From: Mannheimia granulomatis
GTDB lineage: Bacteria > Pseudomonadota > Gammaproteobacteria > Enterobacterales > Pasteurellaceae
Direction of reading: 5' to 3'
Assembly (NCBI RefSeq): GCF_013377255.1
Contig: NZ_CP016614.1
Span: forward strand, 2,240,501 to 2,304,500
DNA length: 64,000 bases
Shown: positions 8,188 to 16,216 of the stretch, one piece after another
Position numbering within the stretch: position 1 is the first letter of the stretch
Layout: every line of letters starts with the position of its first letter
Translations under genes and position numbers: made by a program
The notes under the pieces: model-generated
What the model was told of the DNA's origin: nothing
The model's input: only the letters and a program-made list of their open reading frames with translations
Databases searched by the model: none

Positions 8188-8547
8188 CTATTCGCCCACC
8201 GATTGAAGATACAACCAAATCTCTTCAATCACACTTTCAATCTCTGTCATCACTCGGTAATTATCAAACCGCAAAACCGTCAAACCTAATGATGCCAACT
8301 CCGCATCACGGATTTTATCGTTCGCCTGATGCTCAGGCTCGTAATGTTGGCTGCCGTCCAATTCCAAAACCAGTTTTGCCTTTGGACAGTAAAAATCCAC
8401 AATATAGCTTAACAGCGGTTTTTGCCGATAAAAACGAAAGCCAAGTTGGTCACTCCGAACCCGATACCACAACCGTTTTTCTGCTTCGGTTTGTGTAGTT
8501 CGCAATGTTTGCGAATTGGGCTTGAGCGTTTTTACATAAGGTTGCAT
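8188..8547 (-). CDS. DUF559 / Vsr-like PD-(D/E)XK endonuclease-like protein
   Basis: A 119-residue protein of the DUF559 family, related in fold to very-short-patch repair endonucleases. The core reads VDFYCPKAKLVLELDGSQHY, with the expected Asp, Glu-x-Asp and QH(Y) residues, then LGLTVLRFDN, the usual late strand. The N-terminal TEAEKRLWYRVR helix is also typical. Nuclease activity is inferred from the fold; no substrate is known. It sits between the glutaredoxin-like gene and the palindromic repeat, in a run of minus-strand genes between glyQ and glyS. DUF559 genes are often found singly beside repeats and may be mobile. Confidence 0.85.
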   Translation of the reverse strand: MQPYVKTLKPNSQTLRTTQTEAEKRLWYRVRSDQLGFRFYRQKPLLSYIVDFYCPKAKLVLELDGSQHYEPEHQANDKIRDAELASLGLTVLRFDNYRVMTEIESVIEEIWLYLQSVGE

Positions 8548-8579
8548 TTTGCAAAATTTCCGCTAAATTTCACCGCTTA

Positions 8580-8843
8580 TTAGCCGAAAATCCCTTCCAG
8601 CTCAGCTAAATCCAACACCACTTTATCGTCTCCCAACAGCAACGCCGGAATGCCGATATAGCCGTTGGCTTTGGCATTGTCAAAGGCAGAATGTCTGTCC
8701 CGCAGACGTAAAAACGGTTTGAAATTTGCACCGCTCTTTGTGATATCGCATTCGTCAAATTCCACGTCCAAACGCGCTAACTCGGCAATAAAAGGTTCGG
8801 TGTCAGGGCACCAGTGTGCGAAATATAAAATCGGTTTTGTCAT
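8580..8843 (-). CDS. Glutaredoxin-like protein with CPDT motif
   Basis: An 87-residue thioredoxin-fold protein beginning MTKPILYFAHWCPDTEPFI. The active-site position reads CPDT rather than the CPYC of dithiol glutaredoxins, so only one active-site cysteine is present; a second Cys occurs later (ECDITKS). GIPALLL supplies the cis-proline segment. It could act as a monothiol glutaredoxin or as a glutathione-binding partner of the GST encoded ten bases upstream. It is translationally close to that gene and in the same presumed operon as glyQ. Redox role is inferred from the fold. Confidence 0.82.
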   Translation of the reverse strand: MTKPILYFAHWCPDTEPFIAELARLDVEFDECDITKSGANFKPFLRLRDRHSAFDNAKANGYIGIPALLLGDDKVVLDLAELEGIFG

Positions 8844-8853
8844 GATGATTCCT

Positions 8854-9471
8854 TTATGCCGTTGGTTTCGTTTCGCGCAGTGCTGGGTATTTCTCGTTCA
8901 TCATCGCTGCCCAAGCGGTCAGATTTGGGAAATTTTTTGCTAAATCGTAGCCGGTGTTCTCGGGGCGGAACTGCCACCAATCAATTAAACAGACCGCGGT
9001 TAGTGTGCCGATATTAAGTTCATCGCCAAACTCGGCGAGCTTTTCTTCGAGCTGGGCAAAGCTGCGAATGTTTCGTGCCATCAGCTGTTGATGGCGGGCT
9101 GTCCACCACTCATTTTCAGGGCGAAAGCGGCGTTCGGTGACAATCGTCGGTGTGGTATTTTCCAAAATGCCTTCCACCAACGCGTGTAAACTCAGCACTC
9201 GCCAACGTTGTTCATCTTGTGGGAAGAGCGTGGGTTTCGCGCCGATTTCGTCTAAATACTGGCTAATCAAAAAACTGCCGAACAGCCAGTCGCCGTTTTG
9301 CATTTGTAACGCCGGAATACGCCCTAACGGGTTGTCTTGATTGTGCGGCGAGTCGGGGTCAAATGAGTTGGTAATACGCAACAGCTCGACTTGCTGTTCA
9401 AGTTGATGATATTTCACCGTCGCCACCGCTTTGCGGGCGAACGAGCTGGTGGTTGAGTACCAAAGTTTCAT
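8854..9471 (-). CDS. Glutathione S-transferase family protein (YibF-like)
   Basis: A 205-residue GST. The N-terminal thioredoxin-like domain starts MKLWYSTTSSFARK, with the Ser/Thr-rich catalytic stretch, followed by NPLGRIPAL and GSFLISQYLDE, the glutathione-binding elements. The rest is the all-helical C-terminal domain with the N-capping motif near VCLIDWW. I chose ATG at 9471 rather than 9483 because GGGGGAG, the start of the longer frame, is a near-perfect ribosome binding site for it. It lies 15 bases after glyQ, so the two are co-transcribed. Substrate unknown. Confidence 0.88.
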   Translation of the reverse strand: MKLWYSTTSSFARKAVATVKYHQLEQQVELLRITNSFDPDSPHNQDNPLGRIPALQMQNGDWLFGSFLISQYLDEIGAKPTLFPQDEQRWRVLSLHALVEGILENTTPTIVTERRFRPENEWWTARHQQLMARNIRSFAQLEEKLAEFGDELNIGTLTAVCLIDWWQFRPENTGYDLAKNFPNLTAWAAMMNEKYPALRETKPTA

Positions 9472-9486
9472 TTTCTCCCCCATTGG

Positions 9487-10395
9487 TTATTTTTTACAGC
9501 CCGGGAATCCTAACGCTTCACGGCTGGCGTAATAGGCTTCCGCCACGCCTTTGGTTAAGGCACGAATGCGTAAAATGTAGCGTTGGCGTTCAGTCACGGA
9601 AATCGCTTTGCGAGCGTCTAACAAGTTAAAGCTGTGAGCCGCTTTTAAGATGCGTTCGTAAGCCGGCAGTGGCAACGGTTTTTCGAGACCGAGCAAGTAT
9701 TGGGCTTCTTTTTCGTACTGTTCGAAGCATTGGAACAGGAAATCCACATCGGCATATTCAAAATTGTAGGTAGATTGCTCCACTTCGTTTTGGTGGAACA
9801 CGTCGCCGTAGGTGGTTTTGCCTAGTTCGCCGTCAGACCACACGAGGTCGTACACCGAGTCCACGCCTTGAATATACATCGCCAAACGCTCTAAGCCGTA
9901 GGTGATTTCGCCCGTCACCGGCTTACATTCCAAGCCGCCGACTTGTTGGAAGTAGGTGAATTGGGTGACTTCCATTCCGTTCAACCACACTTCCCAGCCT
10001 AAACCCCACGCCCCGAGCGTTGGGTTTTCCCAGTTGTCTTCCACAAAACGAATATCGTTTTGGGTTGGGTCGAAGCCGAGCATTTTCAGGCTGTCGAGGT
10101 AGAGTTCTTGAATGTTGTCCGGCGATGGTTTGATCACCACTTGGAATTGGTAGTAGTGTTGCAAACGGTTCGGGTTTTCGCCATAGCGACCGTCTGTCGG
10201 GCGGCGGGACGGTTGCACATACGCAAATGCCATCGGCTCAGGGCCTAACGCACGCAAACAGGTCATCGGGTGGGAGGTGCCTGCACCTACTTCCATATCA
10301 AACGGCTGAACCACGGTGCAGCCTTTGCTCGCCCAGTAATCTTGTAGGGCTAAAATCATTCCTTGGAACGTTTTTACATTGAATTTTGTTGTCAT
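9487..10395 (-). CDS. glyQ: Glycine--tRNA ligase alpha subunit
   Basis: The alpha chain of glycyl-tRNA synthetase, a class II enzyme that activates glycine with ATP. The 302-residue product is very close to E. coli GlyQ (303). Class II motifs are visible in EVGAGTSHPMTCLRALG and in RLQHYYQFQVV. ATG at 10395 matches the family start and follows AGAGATAACGTT; the 30-residue upstream extension is spurious. First gene of a minus-strand run glyQ-GST-Grx-like-DUF559-glyS. The upstream 170 bases hold uptake-signal variants and the mglC terminator. Confidence 0.97.
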   Translation of the reverse strand: MTTKFNVKTFQGMILALQDYWASKGCTVVQPFDMEVGAGTSHPMTCLRALGPEPMAFAYVQPSRRPTDGRYGENPNRLQHYYQFQVVIKPSPDNIQELYLDSLKMLGFDPTQNDIRFVEDNWENPTLGAWGLGWEVWLNGMEVTQFTYFQQVGGLECKPVTGEITYGLERLAMYIQGVDSVYDLVWSDGELGKTTYGDVFHQNEVEQSTYNFEYADVDFLFQCFEQYEKEAQYLLGLEKPLPLPAYERILKAAHSFNLLDARKAISVTERQRYILRIRALTKGVAEAYYASREALGFPGCKK

Positions 10396-10514
10396 AACGT
10401 TATCTCTACTAATTATTTCAAAAATTGTTGAAAAATACTGGTTATTATAGCCTGTAAGCGGTCTTTTTTTGGGATTTTTTTGCAAATTTTTTAGGAAATT
10501 TAACCGCTTGTAGC

Positions 10515-10550
10515 CCCTAAAAGCAAAAAGCTAACCCGAAGGTTAGCTTT
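10515..10550 (-). terminator. Intrinsic terminator of mglBAC
   Basis: On the minus strand AAAGCTAACC, loop TTCG, GGTTAGCTTT is followed by TTGCTTTTAG. The UUCG tetraloop and 10-bp perfect stem lie 18 bases after the mglC stop. An uptake-signal core ACCGCTTGT (10503-10511) sits just beyond. Confidence 0.75.
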
Positions 10551-10567
10551 CTTAGTGTTGTGATTAT

Positions 10568-11578
10568 CTATTTTTTCTTCGCGTATTTAAGCGAGTCAAT
10601 CGCCACCGCTAAGATGATAATGCTACCTTTGATGATATATTGCCAGTAAGGGTTTACGCCGATATAGGTTAAGCCGTAGTTGATAACGGTGAAGATTAAT
10701 ACCCCTGTTACCACGCCAATGATTGTGCCCACGCCACCGGCAAAGGATACGCCACCTACAACACAGGCTGCGATTGCATCCATTTCGTACATAAAGCCGA
10801 GGTTGTTGGTTGCACTGCCGATACGGCCGGCTTCTAACATACCGCCGAAGGCATAAAATACCCCTGAAAGCATGTAAATGAACATTAAATTTAGTGGCAC
10901 ATTGACCCCTGAAACACGAGCGGCTTCCGGGTTACCGCCAATAGCAAACACGTTTTTACCAAAGCGGGTTTTGTTCCATAATGTCCACATAATGAGGGTG
11001 GCAATCACCGCATAAATAGTGATGTAAGATAACTTGAACTCACCAAAGCGGAAGAAGCCTTGAGCAAAGCTTGAAAAATCATCACTAAAACCTGCAATTG
11101 GTGATGAACCAACCGCATCATAGTAAAGTGAGTTGATACCATAAACGATGATCATCGTTCCCATTGTGGCAATAAACGGCGTTACGTTAAGATAGGCAAC
11201 TACAATTCCATTAAATAAACCAATCACTGCACCAATCGCACAAACAGTTAAAACCACCACCGGAATTGGAATTTCGCCTAAATTTGGAAAAACTTTATTC
11301 ATATTTTCCATTGATTGTAACAAAGTGGCCGAAATTACCGCAGCTAACCCTACTTGACGACCGGCAGATAAATCTGTCCCTTGGGTCACAATTAGGCCTG
11401 CAACACCGAGGGCGATAATTAAGCGAACCGAAGATTGCGATAAAATATTGCTAAAATTGCGTAAACTTAAGAAACTCGGGTCTTGTACAATAATCACAAT
11501 TAATAAGATTAATAAGACGAAGTAAATCGCATTTTGTTTAAAAAAATCGAGCGATTTATTTTGTTGTAAAGCGGACAT
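10568..11578 (-). CDS. mglC: Galactose/methyl-galactoside ABC transporter permease
   Basis: Membrane subunit of the high-affinity galactose/methyl-beta-galactoside importer. 336 residues, the same size as E. coli MglC, with eight to ten hydrophobic helices. The family segment GRQVGLAAVISATLLQSM and the cytoplasmic coupling region near GNPEAARVSGVNV are visible; the C-terminus ends in SLKYAKKK. It follows mglA by 12 bases and is the last gene of mglBAC. Start ATG 11578 has AGGAGTGAA upstream. Confidence 0.95.
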   Translation of the reverse strand: MSALQQNKSLDFFKQNAIYFVLLILLIVIIVQDPSFLSLRNFSNILSQSSVRLIIALGVAGLIVTQGTDLSAGRQVGLAAVISATLLQSMENMNKVFPNLGEIPIPVVVLTVCAIGAVIGLFNGIVVAYLNVTPFIATMGTMIIVYGINSLYYDAVGSSPIAGFSDDFSSFAQGFFRFGEFKLSYITIYAVIATLIMWTLWNKTRFGKNVFAIGGNPEAARVSGVNVPLNLMFIYMLSGVFYAFGGMLEAGRIGSATNNLGFMYEMDAIAACVVGGVSFAGGVGTIIGVVTGVLIFTVINYGLTYIGVNPYWQYIIKGSIIILAVAIDSLKYAKKK

Positions 11579-11590
11579 AATTCACTCCTG

Positions 11591-13090
11591 TTATAAGTAT
11601 TTTGCTGCGAGTTGCAAGATTTCTTCTTGTGAGGTTTTGGCAGTTTCAACAATACCTGCAACCTTACCATTGCTCATTACTAAAATTCGGTCTGTCACAC
11701 CCAGTAATTCCGGCATTTCCGATGAAATCATAATGATACCTTTATCTTTATTGGCGAGTTCTAAAATCAGTTGATAAATTTCAAATTTCGCCCCGATATC
11801 AATGCCTCGCGTTGGTTCATCAAGCATTAGAATTTCCGGCTGGGTTAATAACCAACGCCCGATAATCACTTTTTGCTGGTTACCGCCGGAAAGTGAGCCG
11901 ATATGGGTTTGATGTGAGGGGGTCTTTACATTCATTGAATCAATAACCCACTGAGTATCGCTTTTCATTTTTCTAGTGCTAAGCAGGCCAAATTTCCCTA
12001 GGTAAGCCTTCATATTTGAAATGAGAGAGTTAAATTCAATGCTTAGATTGGAATAAATACCTGTAGAGCGACGTTCTTCTGTTACCAAGGCGAAGCCGTT
12101 GTTAATCGCATCAAATGCGTTACGGTTATTCACTACTTTACCGTGCAGTTTTACCGTACCAGCCGATTTTTCCCGTACACCGAAAATTGTTTCGACGATA
12201 TCTGTCCGCTTTGCTCCGACCAAGCCGGCAATACCTAAAATTTCTCCTTTCCGTAAGGTAAAATTAATATCTTGAATTGAAGGTTGATTTTTTGCGGTTA
12301 AATGCTCAACTTCCAACACCACCTCTTTCGGTGTATTGGTTTTTTCCGGGAAGCGCTGCGTTAGTTCTCGCCCTACCATCATTGAAACCACTTGTTCCAT
12401 TGAAGTATCTTTGATTGCTACTGTATTTACCCATTTACCGTCACGGAGAATGGTAATTTCATCACAAATTTTGAAAATTTCGTCCATTTTGTGAGAAATA
12501 TAGATAATGCCACAGCCTCTGTCTTTCAGTTTTTGAATAATTTTAAACAGATGTTCAACTTCTTTCTCGGAAAGAGATGAGGTTGGCTCATCCATAATCA
12601 CTATCTTGGCATTATAAGAAAAGGCTTTTGCGATTTCGATCATCTGCATTTGCGATACAGATAATTTCGCGACTTTATCACGCGGATCAACATCAATATC
12701 TAATTCGTCAAAAATAGCTTTGGTATCACGATACATTTTATCGTGATCCACAAAAGGCCCTTTTAACGGATAACGCCCTAACCATAGGTTATCCATTACT
12801 GTCACTTGTTTCACGAGGTTCAACTCTTGGTGAACCATTGAGATCCCGTTTTCAAGCGCCTCTTTTGAGGTTTTAAAATTCACCGGCTTACCGAGGAATA
12901 AAATATCGCCTTCATCTTTAGCGTAAATCCCAAACAAACATTTGAGCAAGGTTGATTTACCTGCCCCATTTTCGCCCATCAAGGCGTGTACACTATGAGA
13001 TTTTACTGTTAAGTTAGCGCGGTCTAAGGCTTTAACCCCCGGGAACGACTTACTAACATTCGTCATTGTGAGTAATACTTCGCCTGCCAT
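11591..13090 (-). CDS. mglA: Galactose/methyl-galactoside ABC transporter ATP-binding protein
   Basis: A 499-residue tandem ATPase with two nucleotide-binding domains, as in the sugar CUT2 subfamily. The first half has Walker A GENGAGKST and Walker B IVIMDEPTSSLS. The second half has the degenerate Walker A typical of this group (GLVGAKRTD), the signature LSGGNQQK and Walker B LMLDEPTRGID. It powers import through MglC of galactose captured by MglB. It lies 73 bases downstream of mglB, with a hairpin in the gap. Confidence 0.96.
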   Translation of the reverse strand: MAGEVLLTMTNVSKSFPGVKALDRANLTVKSHSVHALMGENGAGKSTLLKCLFGIYAKDEGDILFLGKPVNFKTSKEALENGISMVHQELNLVKQVTVMDNLWLGRYPLKGPFVDHDKMYRDTKAIFDELDIDVDPRDKVAKLSVSQMQMIEIAKAFSYNAKIVIMDEPTSSLSEKEVEHLFKIIQKLKDRGCGIIYISHKMDEIFKICDEITILRDGKWVNTVAIKDTSMEQVVSMMVGRELTQRFPEKTNTPKEVVLEVEHLTAKNQPSIQDINFTLRKGEILGIAGLVGAKRTDIVETIFGVREKSAGTVKLHGKVVNNRNAFDAINNGFALVTEERRSTGIYSNLSIEFNSLISNMKAYLGKFGLLSTRKMKSDTQWVIDSMNVKTPSHQTHIGSLSGGNQQKVIIGRWLLTQPEILMLDEPTRGIDIGAKFEIYQLILELANKDKGIIMISSEMPELLGVTDRILVMSNGKVAGIVETAKTSQEEILQLAAKYL

Positions 13091-13119
13091 ACCTCACCCC
13101 TGATTACATCGAAAAATCG

Positions 13120-13151
13120 AAAAAAAGGCACGAGTAGCCATTACCCGTGCC
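13120..13151 (-). terminator. Intercistronic partial terminator between mglB and mglA
   Basis: On the minus strand GGCACGGGTA pairs with TACTCGTGCC (one G-T pair) around a 5-base loop and is followed by seven T residues. It stands right after mglB and before mglA. A terminator here would let most transcripts stop after the binding protein, giving MglB in excess over MglA and MglC. The same layout is known in other binding-protein operons. Confidence 0.75.
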
Positions 13152-13163
13152 ATATAATGCTAA

Positions 13164-14153
13164 TTATTTTAAAAATTCTGCTAAGTTATCTTTATCTACA
13201 CCAACGTAAGGAATACGTACCACACGGTTTTCCACTTTCCATTGTGTGCCTGCAGCAGCATCTTTACCGTCAGCTAAGTTAGCTGCAAGTTGAACAACCG
13301 CTTTACCTTGGTTTACGCCGTCATTTAATACAGTACCGGCTAACTCGCCTTTTTTGATTAATTGAAGGGCTTCAGGTAACGCATCTACACCGAAAATCGG
13401 TAATTTTTTACCGTGTGCTTTAGTTGCTTCTAACGCACCTAATGCCATACCGTCATTGTTAGAAATGATTACTTCGATATCTTTCGCTTTACCGCTTGAT
13501 AACCAAGCATCTACTTTATCTTTTGCTTGAGCCGCATCCCATAAAGCCGCATCCATAAAGATTTGTTCGCTTTCAATGCCTTTTTCTTTTAAGCTTTCAA
13601 CTACATATTTAGTACGCGCTTCCGCATCTGGATGGCCCGGCTCACCTTTTAATAACGCAAATTGGATTTTACCGTCTTTGTTTAAGTCTAATTCAGGGTG
13701 TGCTTTCCACTGTTTTGCGATTAACTCACCTTGAATCATGCCAGACTCTTTAGGCTCTGTACCCACATAGTACGCTTTTGGATAACTACCAATTGCTGCT
13801 GCACCTGGGTCTTTATTGAAGAAAACCACAGGTACATCTTCACTCTTCGCCTTTTGGATAATTGTCTTATAAGCCGAAGGATCCACTAAGTTGATCGCTA
13901 AGGCTTTAACGCCTTTGGAAAGCAACACATCTACTTGGTCATTTTGAATAGATTGAGCATTTTGCGAGTCATTCATTAACAAATTGACTTTTTGATTTGC
14001 GCCCTCTTTTTCGATTTCTTTACGCATTAACGCCATAAAGTTATCGTCATACTTATAGATAGTTACACCAATGCGATTCTCAGCTTGGGCGGTACTGATA
14101 GTTGCACCTAATGCGACTGCGATTGCTACTGCACTTAATACTGCTTTCTTCAT
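13164..14153 (-). CDS. mglB: Galactose/glucose-binding periplasmic protein
   Basis: The periplasmic receptor of the Mgl transporter, also a likely galactose chemosensor ligand-carrier in motile relatives. A clear Sec signal peptide spans about residues 1-24 (MKKAVLSAVAIAVALG...TAQA, cleavage before EN). The mature protein is a two-lobed type I binding protein. The calcium-binding loop DLNKDGKIQ is present, as in E. coli MglB. The 329-residue length is normal. ATG 14153 follows AGGAGATCACCT-like purines read on the minus strand as GAGGTGATCTCCT. A class II CRP promoter lies upstream. Confidence 0.96.
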   Translation of the reverse strand: MKKAVLSAVAIAVALGATISTAQAENRIGVTIYKYDDNFMALMRKEIEKEGANQKVNLLMNDSQNAQSIQNDQVDVLLSKGVKALAINLVDPSAYKTIIQKAKSEDVPVVFFNKDPGAAAIGSYPKAYYVGTEPKESGMIQGELIAKQWKAHPELDLNKDGKIQFALLKGEPGHPDAEARTKYVVESLKEKGIESEQIFMDAALWDAAQAKDKVDAWLSSGKAKDIEVIISNNDGMALGALEATKAHGKKLPIFGVDALPEALQLIKKGELAGTVLNDGVNQGKAVVQLAANLADGKDAAAGTQWKVENRVVRIPYVGVDKDNLAEFLK

Positions 14154-14217
14154 AGGAGATCACCTCTTGTTTAGTATAGATGTATATTAATTGCTTATCA
14201 TAAACAACTTAAGACAA

Positions 14218-14260
14218 AGCATAGCGAATTAAAAAAAAACAATCCGTGATCATCATCACA
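14218..14260 (-). promoter_or_regulatory. CRP-dependent promoter of mglBAC
   Basis: CGTGA-TCATCA-TCACA at 14245-14260 (plus-strand reading) matches the CRP site TGTGA-N6-TCACA at nine of ten positions. A -10 box TATGCT on the minus strand covers 14218-14223, which sets the start near 14211. The CRP site is then centred at about -41.5, the class II position, and no good -35 box is needed. The remaining intergenic DNA up to 14494 holds an uptake signal (about 14331) and A/T-rich sequence with nothing else I can name. Confidence 0.7.
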
Positions 14261-14494
14261 GAATTAAGATAAAGTGGAGAATTTTTTAATTTAACCTCCT
14301 CACTTTGAATATTCGCTCTAGATTAAGCATAACAAGCGGTTAAAAAAACAAGATTTTTTGCAAATATCTCTCATCGGAAAACTCAACGCTTTAAAATTCT
14401 ATCTAAATCAAATTATCACTACTTCAAGATTGCACCTCAACGCATTTAGTTTTAAAGTAATCGCACTTTTCAATCAATTTACAAGGATTCTTTT

Positions 14495-14782
14495 ATGAAA
14501 AACGACAAACCCATTGAATGCAAAGGGTGCAACACCTTTGATGTCGGCTCAATTCTAGACAATAGTGAAACTACTGCTAAGATTCAACGCATCTATGAAA
14601 ACGAAATCGAAGCCCAAACTGCCCTTGAAAAATTTATCCAAAAAGCTCGAGATATCCAGAGTGAGCCTTGTGAAATCACAAGTGAAATCCGCCCTGTCGC
14701 AGAGGGTGTTGAACTCAATGCACATTTCAAATTCAGCTGCCAAGCTGAAGTAGTTATTTTCCAATTAGCTACCCGTTTCTAA
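14495..14782 (+). CDS. YfcZ/YiiS family protein (DUF406)
   Basis: A 95-residue soluble protein of the DUF406 family, whose role is unknown. The N-terminus IECKGCNTFDVGSILD, with a CxGC-like cysteine pair, and the C-terminal FKFSCQAEVVIFQLATRF are the family hallmarks. The gene stands alone between mgl and dctPQM. ATG 14495 has AAGGATTC upstream. A hairpin AGGCTGATT...AATCAGCCT (14790-14820) follows but lacks a strong T run. Confidence 0.88.
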   Translation: MKNDKPIECKGCNTFDVGSILDNSETTAKIQRIYENEIEAQTALEKFIQKARDIQSEPCEITSEIRPVAEGVELNAHFKFSCQAEVVIFQLATRF

Positions 14783-14979
14783 TATAAAAAGGCTGATTTA
14801 TGCCAATATTGAATCAGCCTGCTATAATTTCTCATCACTCCCATCTAAGCTGCAAATAAAGTAAAAAAAATGTAAAAATTTTGAGAGGTAGCTCAAATTT
14901 TTAGAAATTTCTTATTTACTTTTTTGAAAACTCAGGCAAATTACGAATTGTTATTAACCCCTATTTAATGGAGTGAATT

Positions 14980-15987
14980 ATGTTAAGCAAACATCTTAAA
15001 AAAGCTATCGTCGCATTAACTGTGGGTGCGGCACTCTCTTTTTCTTCTCTTACGGCACTGGCAAATAATCCGATCGTGATTAAATTCTCTCACGTGGTGG
15101 CGAATGAAACCCCGAAAGGTCAGGGGGCGTTGATGTTCCAAAAATTGGTGGATGAACGTTTGGCGGGCAAAGTGAAAGTGGAAGTGTATCCAAACTCGTC
15201 GCTTTACGCAGACGGTAAAGAGATGGAAGCATTACTGCTGAATAACGTGCAAATGCTTGCGCCGTCTTTGGCGAAATTTGATAAATACACCTCGAAAATC
15301 CAAATTTTCGATCTGCCGTTCCTGTTTGATGACATCAAAGCGGTTGAGCGTTTTGAGCAAAGTGAGGCGGGTAAATCCTTACTGAAATCTATGGAAGACA
15401 AAGGTATTACCGGTCTTGCTTACTGGAACAACGATTTGAAACAACTTTCTGCCAACAAAGAGCTACGTGAGCCGAAAGATGCGCGCGGTTTGAAATTCCG
15501 AGTACAAGCGTCCGAAGTGCTAGATGCTCAGTTCAAAGCGATTAAAGCTGTGCCACGTAAAATGGCGTTTGGTGAGATGTATCAAGGCTTACAGACCGGC
15601 GTGGTAAACGGTGCGGAGAACCCGTACTCTAACATCTACTCACAAAAAATCCACGAAGTGCAAAAATTCATCACTGAATCGAACCACGGTTTGCTCTCCT
15701 ATATGGTTATTGTGAACACTGAGTTCTGGAACAAAATTCCGGAAGATGTGCGTGCAGAGCTGAGCAAAATCCTAGATGAAGTCTCAGTGGAAGTGAACAA
15801 ACAGTCGCACGAATTGAACCAGTCTGACAAGAAGAAAATTGTTGAGTCTGGTGCTTCACAAATCATTGAGCTGACTGCTGAACAACGTGAAAAATGGCGT
15901 GAAGCAATGCGTCCGGTGTGGAAGCAGTTTGAAGACGCTATCGGTGCAGATTTAATTAAAGCTGCCGAAGCGGCGAATAAACAGTAA
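14980..15987 (+). CDS. dctP: TRAP transporter C4-dicarboxylate-binding protein DctP
   Basis: Periplasmic solute receptor of a tripartite ATP-independent transporter. A signal peptide spans about residues 1-28 (ends LTALA before NNPIVIKF). The 335-residue protein has the DctP signature: FSHVVANETPKGQGA near the N-terminus, the conserved Arg in GLKFRVQAS that binds the carboxylate, and the GMYQGLQTG-like segment EMYQGLQTGVVNGAENP. Malate, succinate or fumarate is the likely ligand, by homology. Upstream, 14879-14898, TTTGAG-N6-CTCAAA is an inverted repeat that could be an operator or hairpin. RBS GGAGTGAATT precedes ATG. Confidence 0.93.
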   Translation: MLSKHLKKAIVALTVGAALSFSSLTALANNPIVIKFSHVVANETPKGQGALMFQKLVDERLAGKVKVEVYPNSSLYADGKEMEALLLNNVQMLAPSLAKFDKYTSKIQIFDLPFLFDDIKAVERFEQSEAGKSLLKSMEDKGITGLAYWNNDLKQLSANKELREPKDARGLKFRVQASEVLDAQFKAIKAVPRKMAFGEMYQGLQTGVVNGAENPYSNIYSQKIHEVQKFITESNHGLLSYMVIVNTEFWNKIPEDVRAELSKILDEVSVEVNKQSHELNQSDKKKIVESGASQIIELTAEQREKWREAMRPVWKQFEDAIGADLIKAAEAANKQ

Positions 15988-16051
15988 TTTCTGCTGTTCT
16001 TTTGAGCGAATGCGGTAGCTTTTCGGAGCTGTCGCATTCTTGTTTTTTATT

Positions 16052-16197
16052 GAAAGTCCCTTCCCCCGTTTACGGGGGAAGGTTAGGATGGGGGGATTGC
16101 AACGTAGTTGCAAGCGGTTTAATTCCGCCTTATTTTTGCAAACCGTTGGTTTGCTCCCCCTCTCCCTAGCCCTCCCCCGCAAGCAGGGGAGGGGAAA
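16052..16197. repeat. GC-rich palindromic intergenic element between dctP and dctQ
   Basis: The left part has CCTTCCCCCGTTTACGGGGG, itself a hairpin, then AAGGTTAGGATGGGGGG. The right part has CTCCCCCTCTCCCTAGCCC then CTCCCCCGCAAGCAGGGG, again with its own hairpin. The outer parts are inverted and partly complementary, and an uptake-signal variant (GCAAGCGGTTT) lies between. The organisation mirrors the 7977-8165 element and shares the CTCCCTAGCCC core. It reads as an open frame in phase with dctQ, but that translation is low-complexity repeat. 15988-16216 holds no gene. Confidence 0.6.
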
Positions 16198-16216
16198 ATC
16201 AGTTTCGGAGTACAAA

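Noticed and set aside
16040..16216. N-terminal extension of dctQ
   Set aside because: The extra 59 codons translate the palindromic intergenic element and an uptake-signal variant. ATG 16217 has a good ribosome binding site and gives the normal DctQ length.
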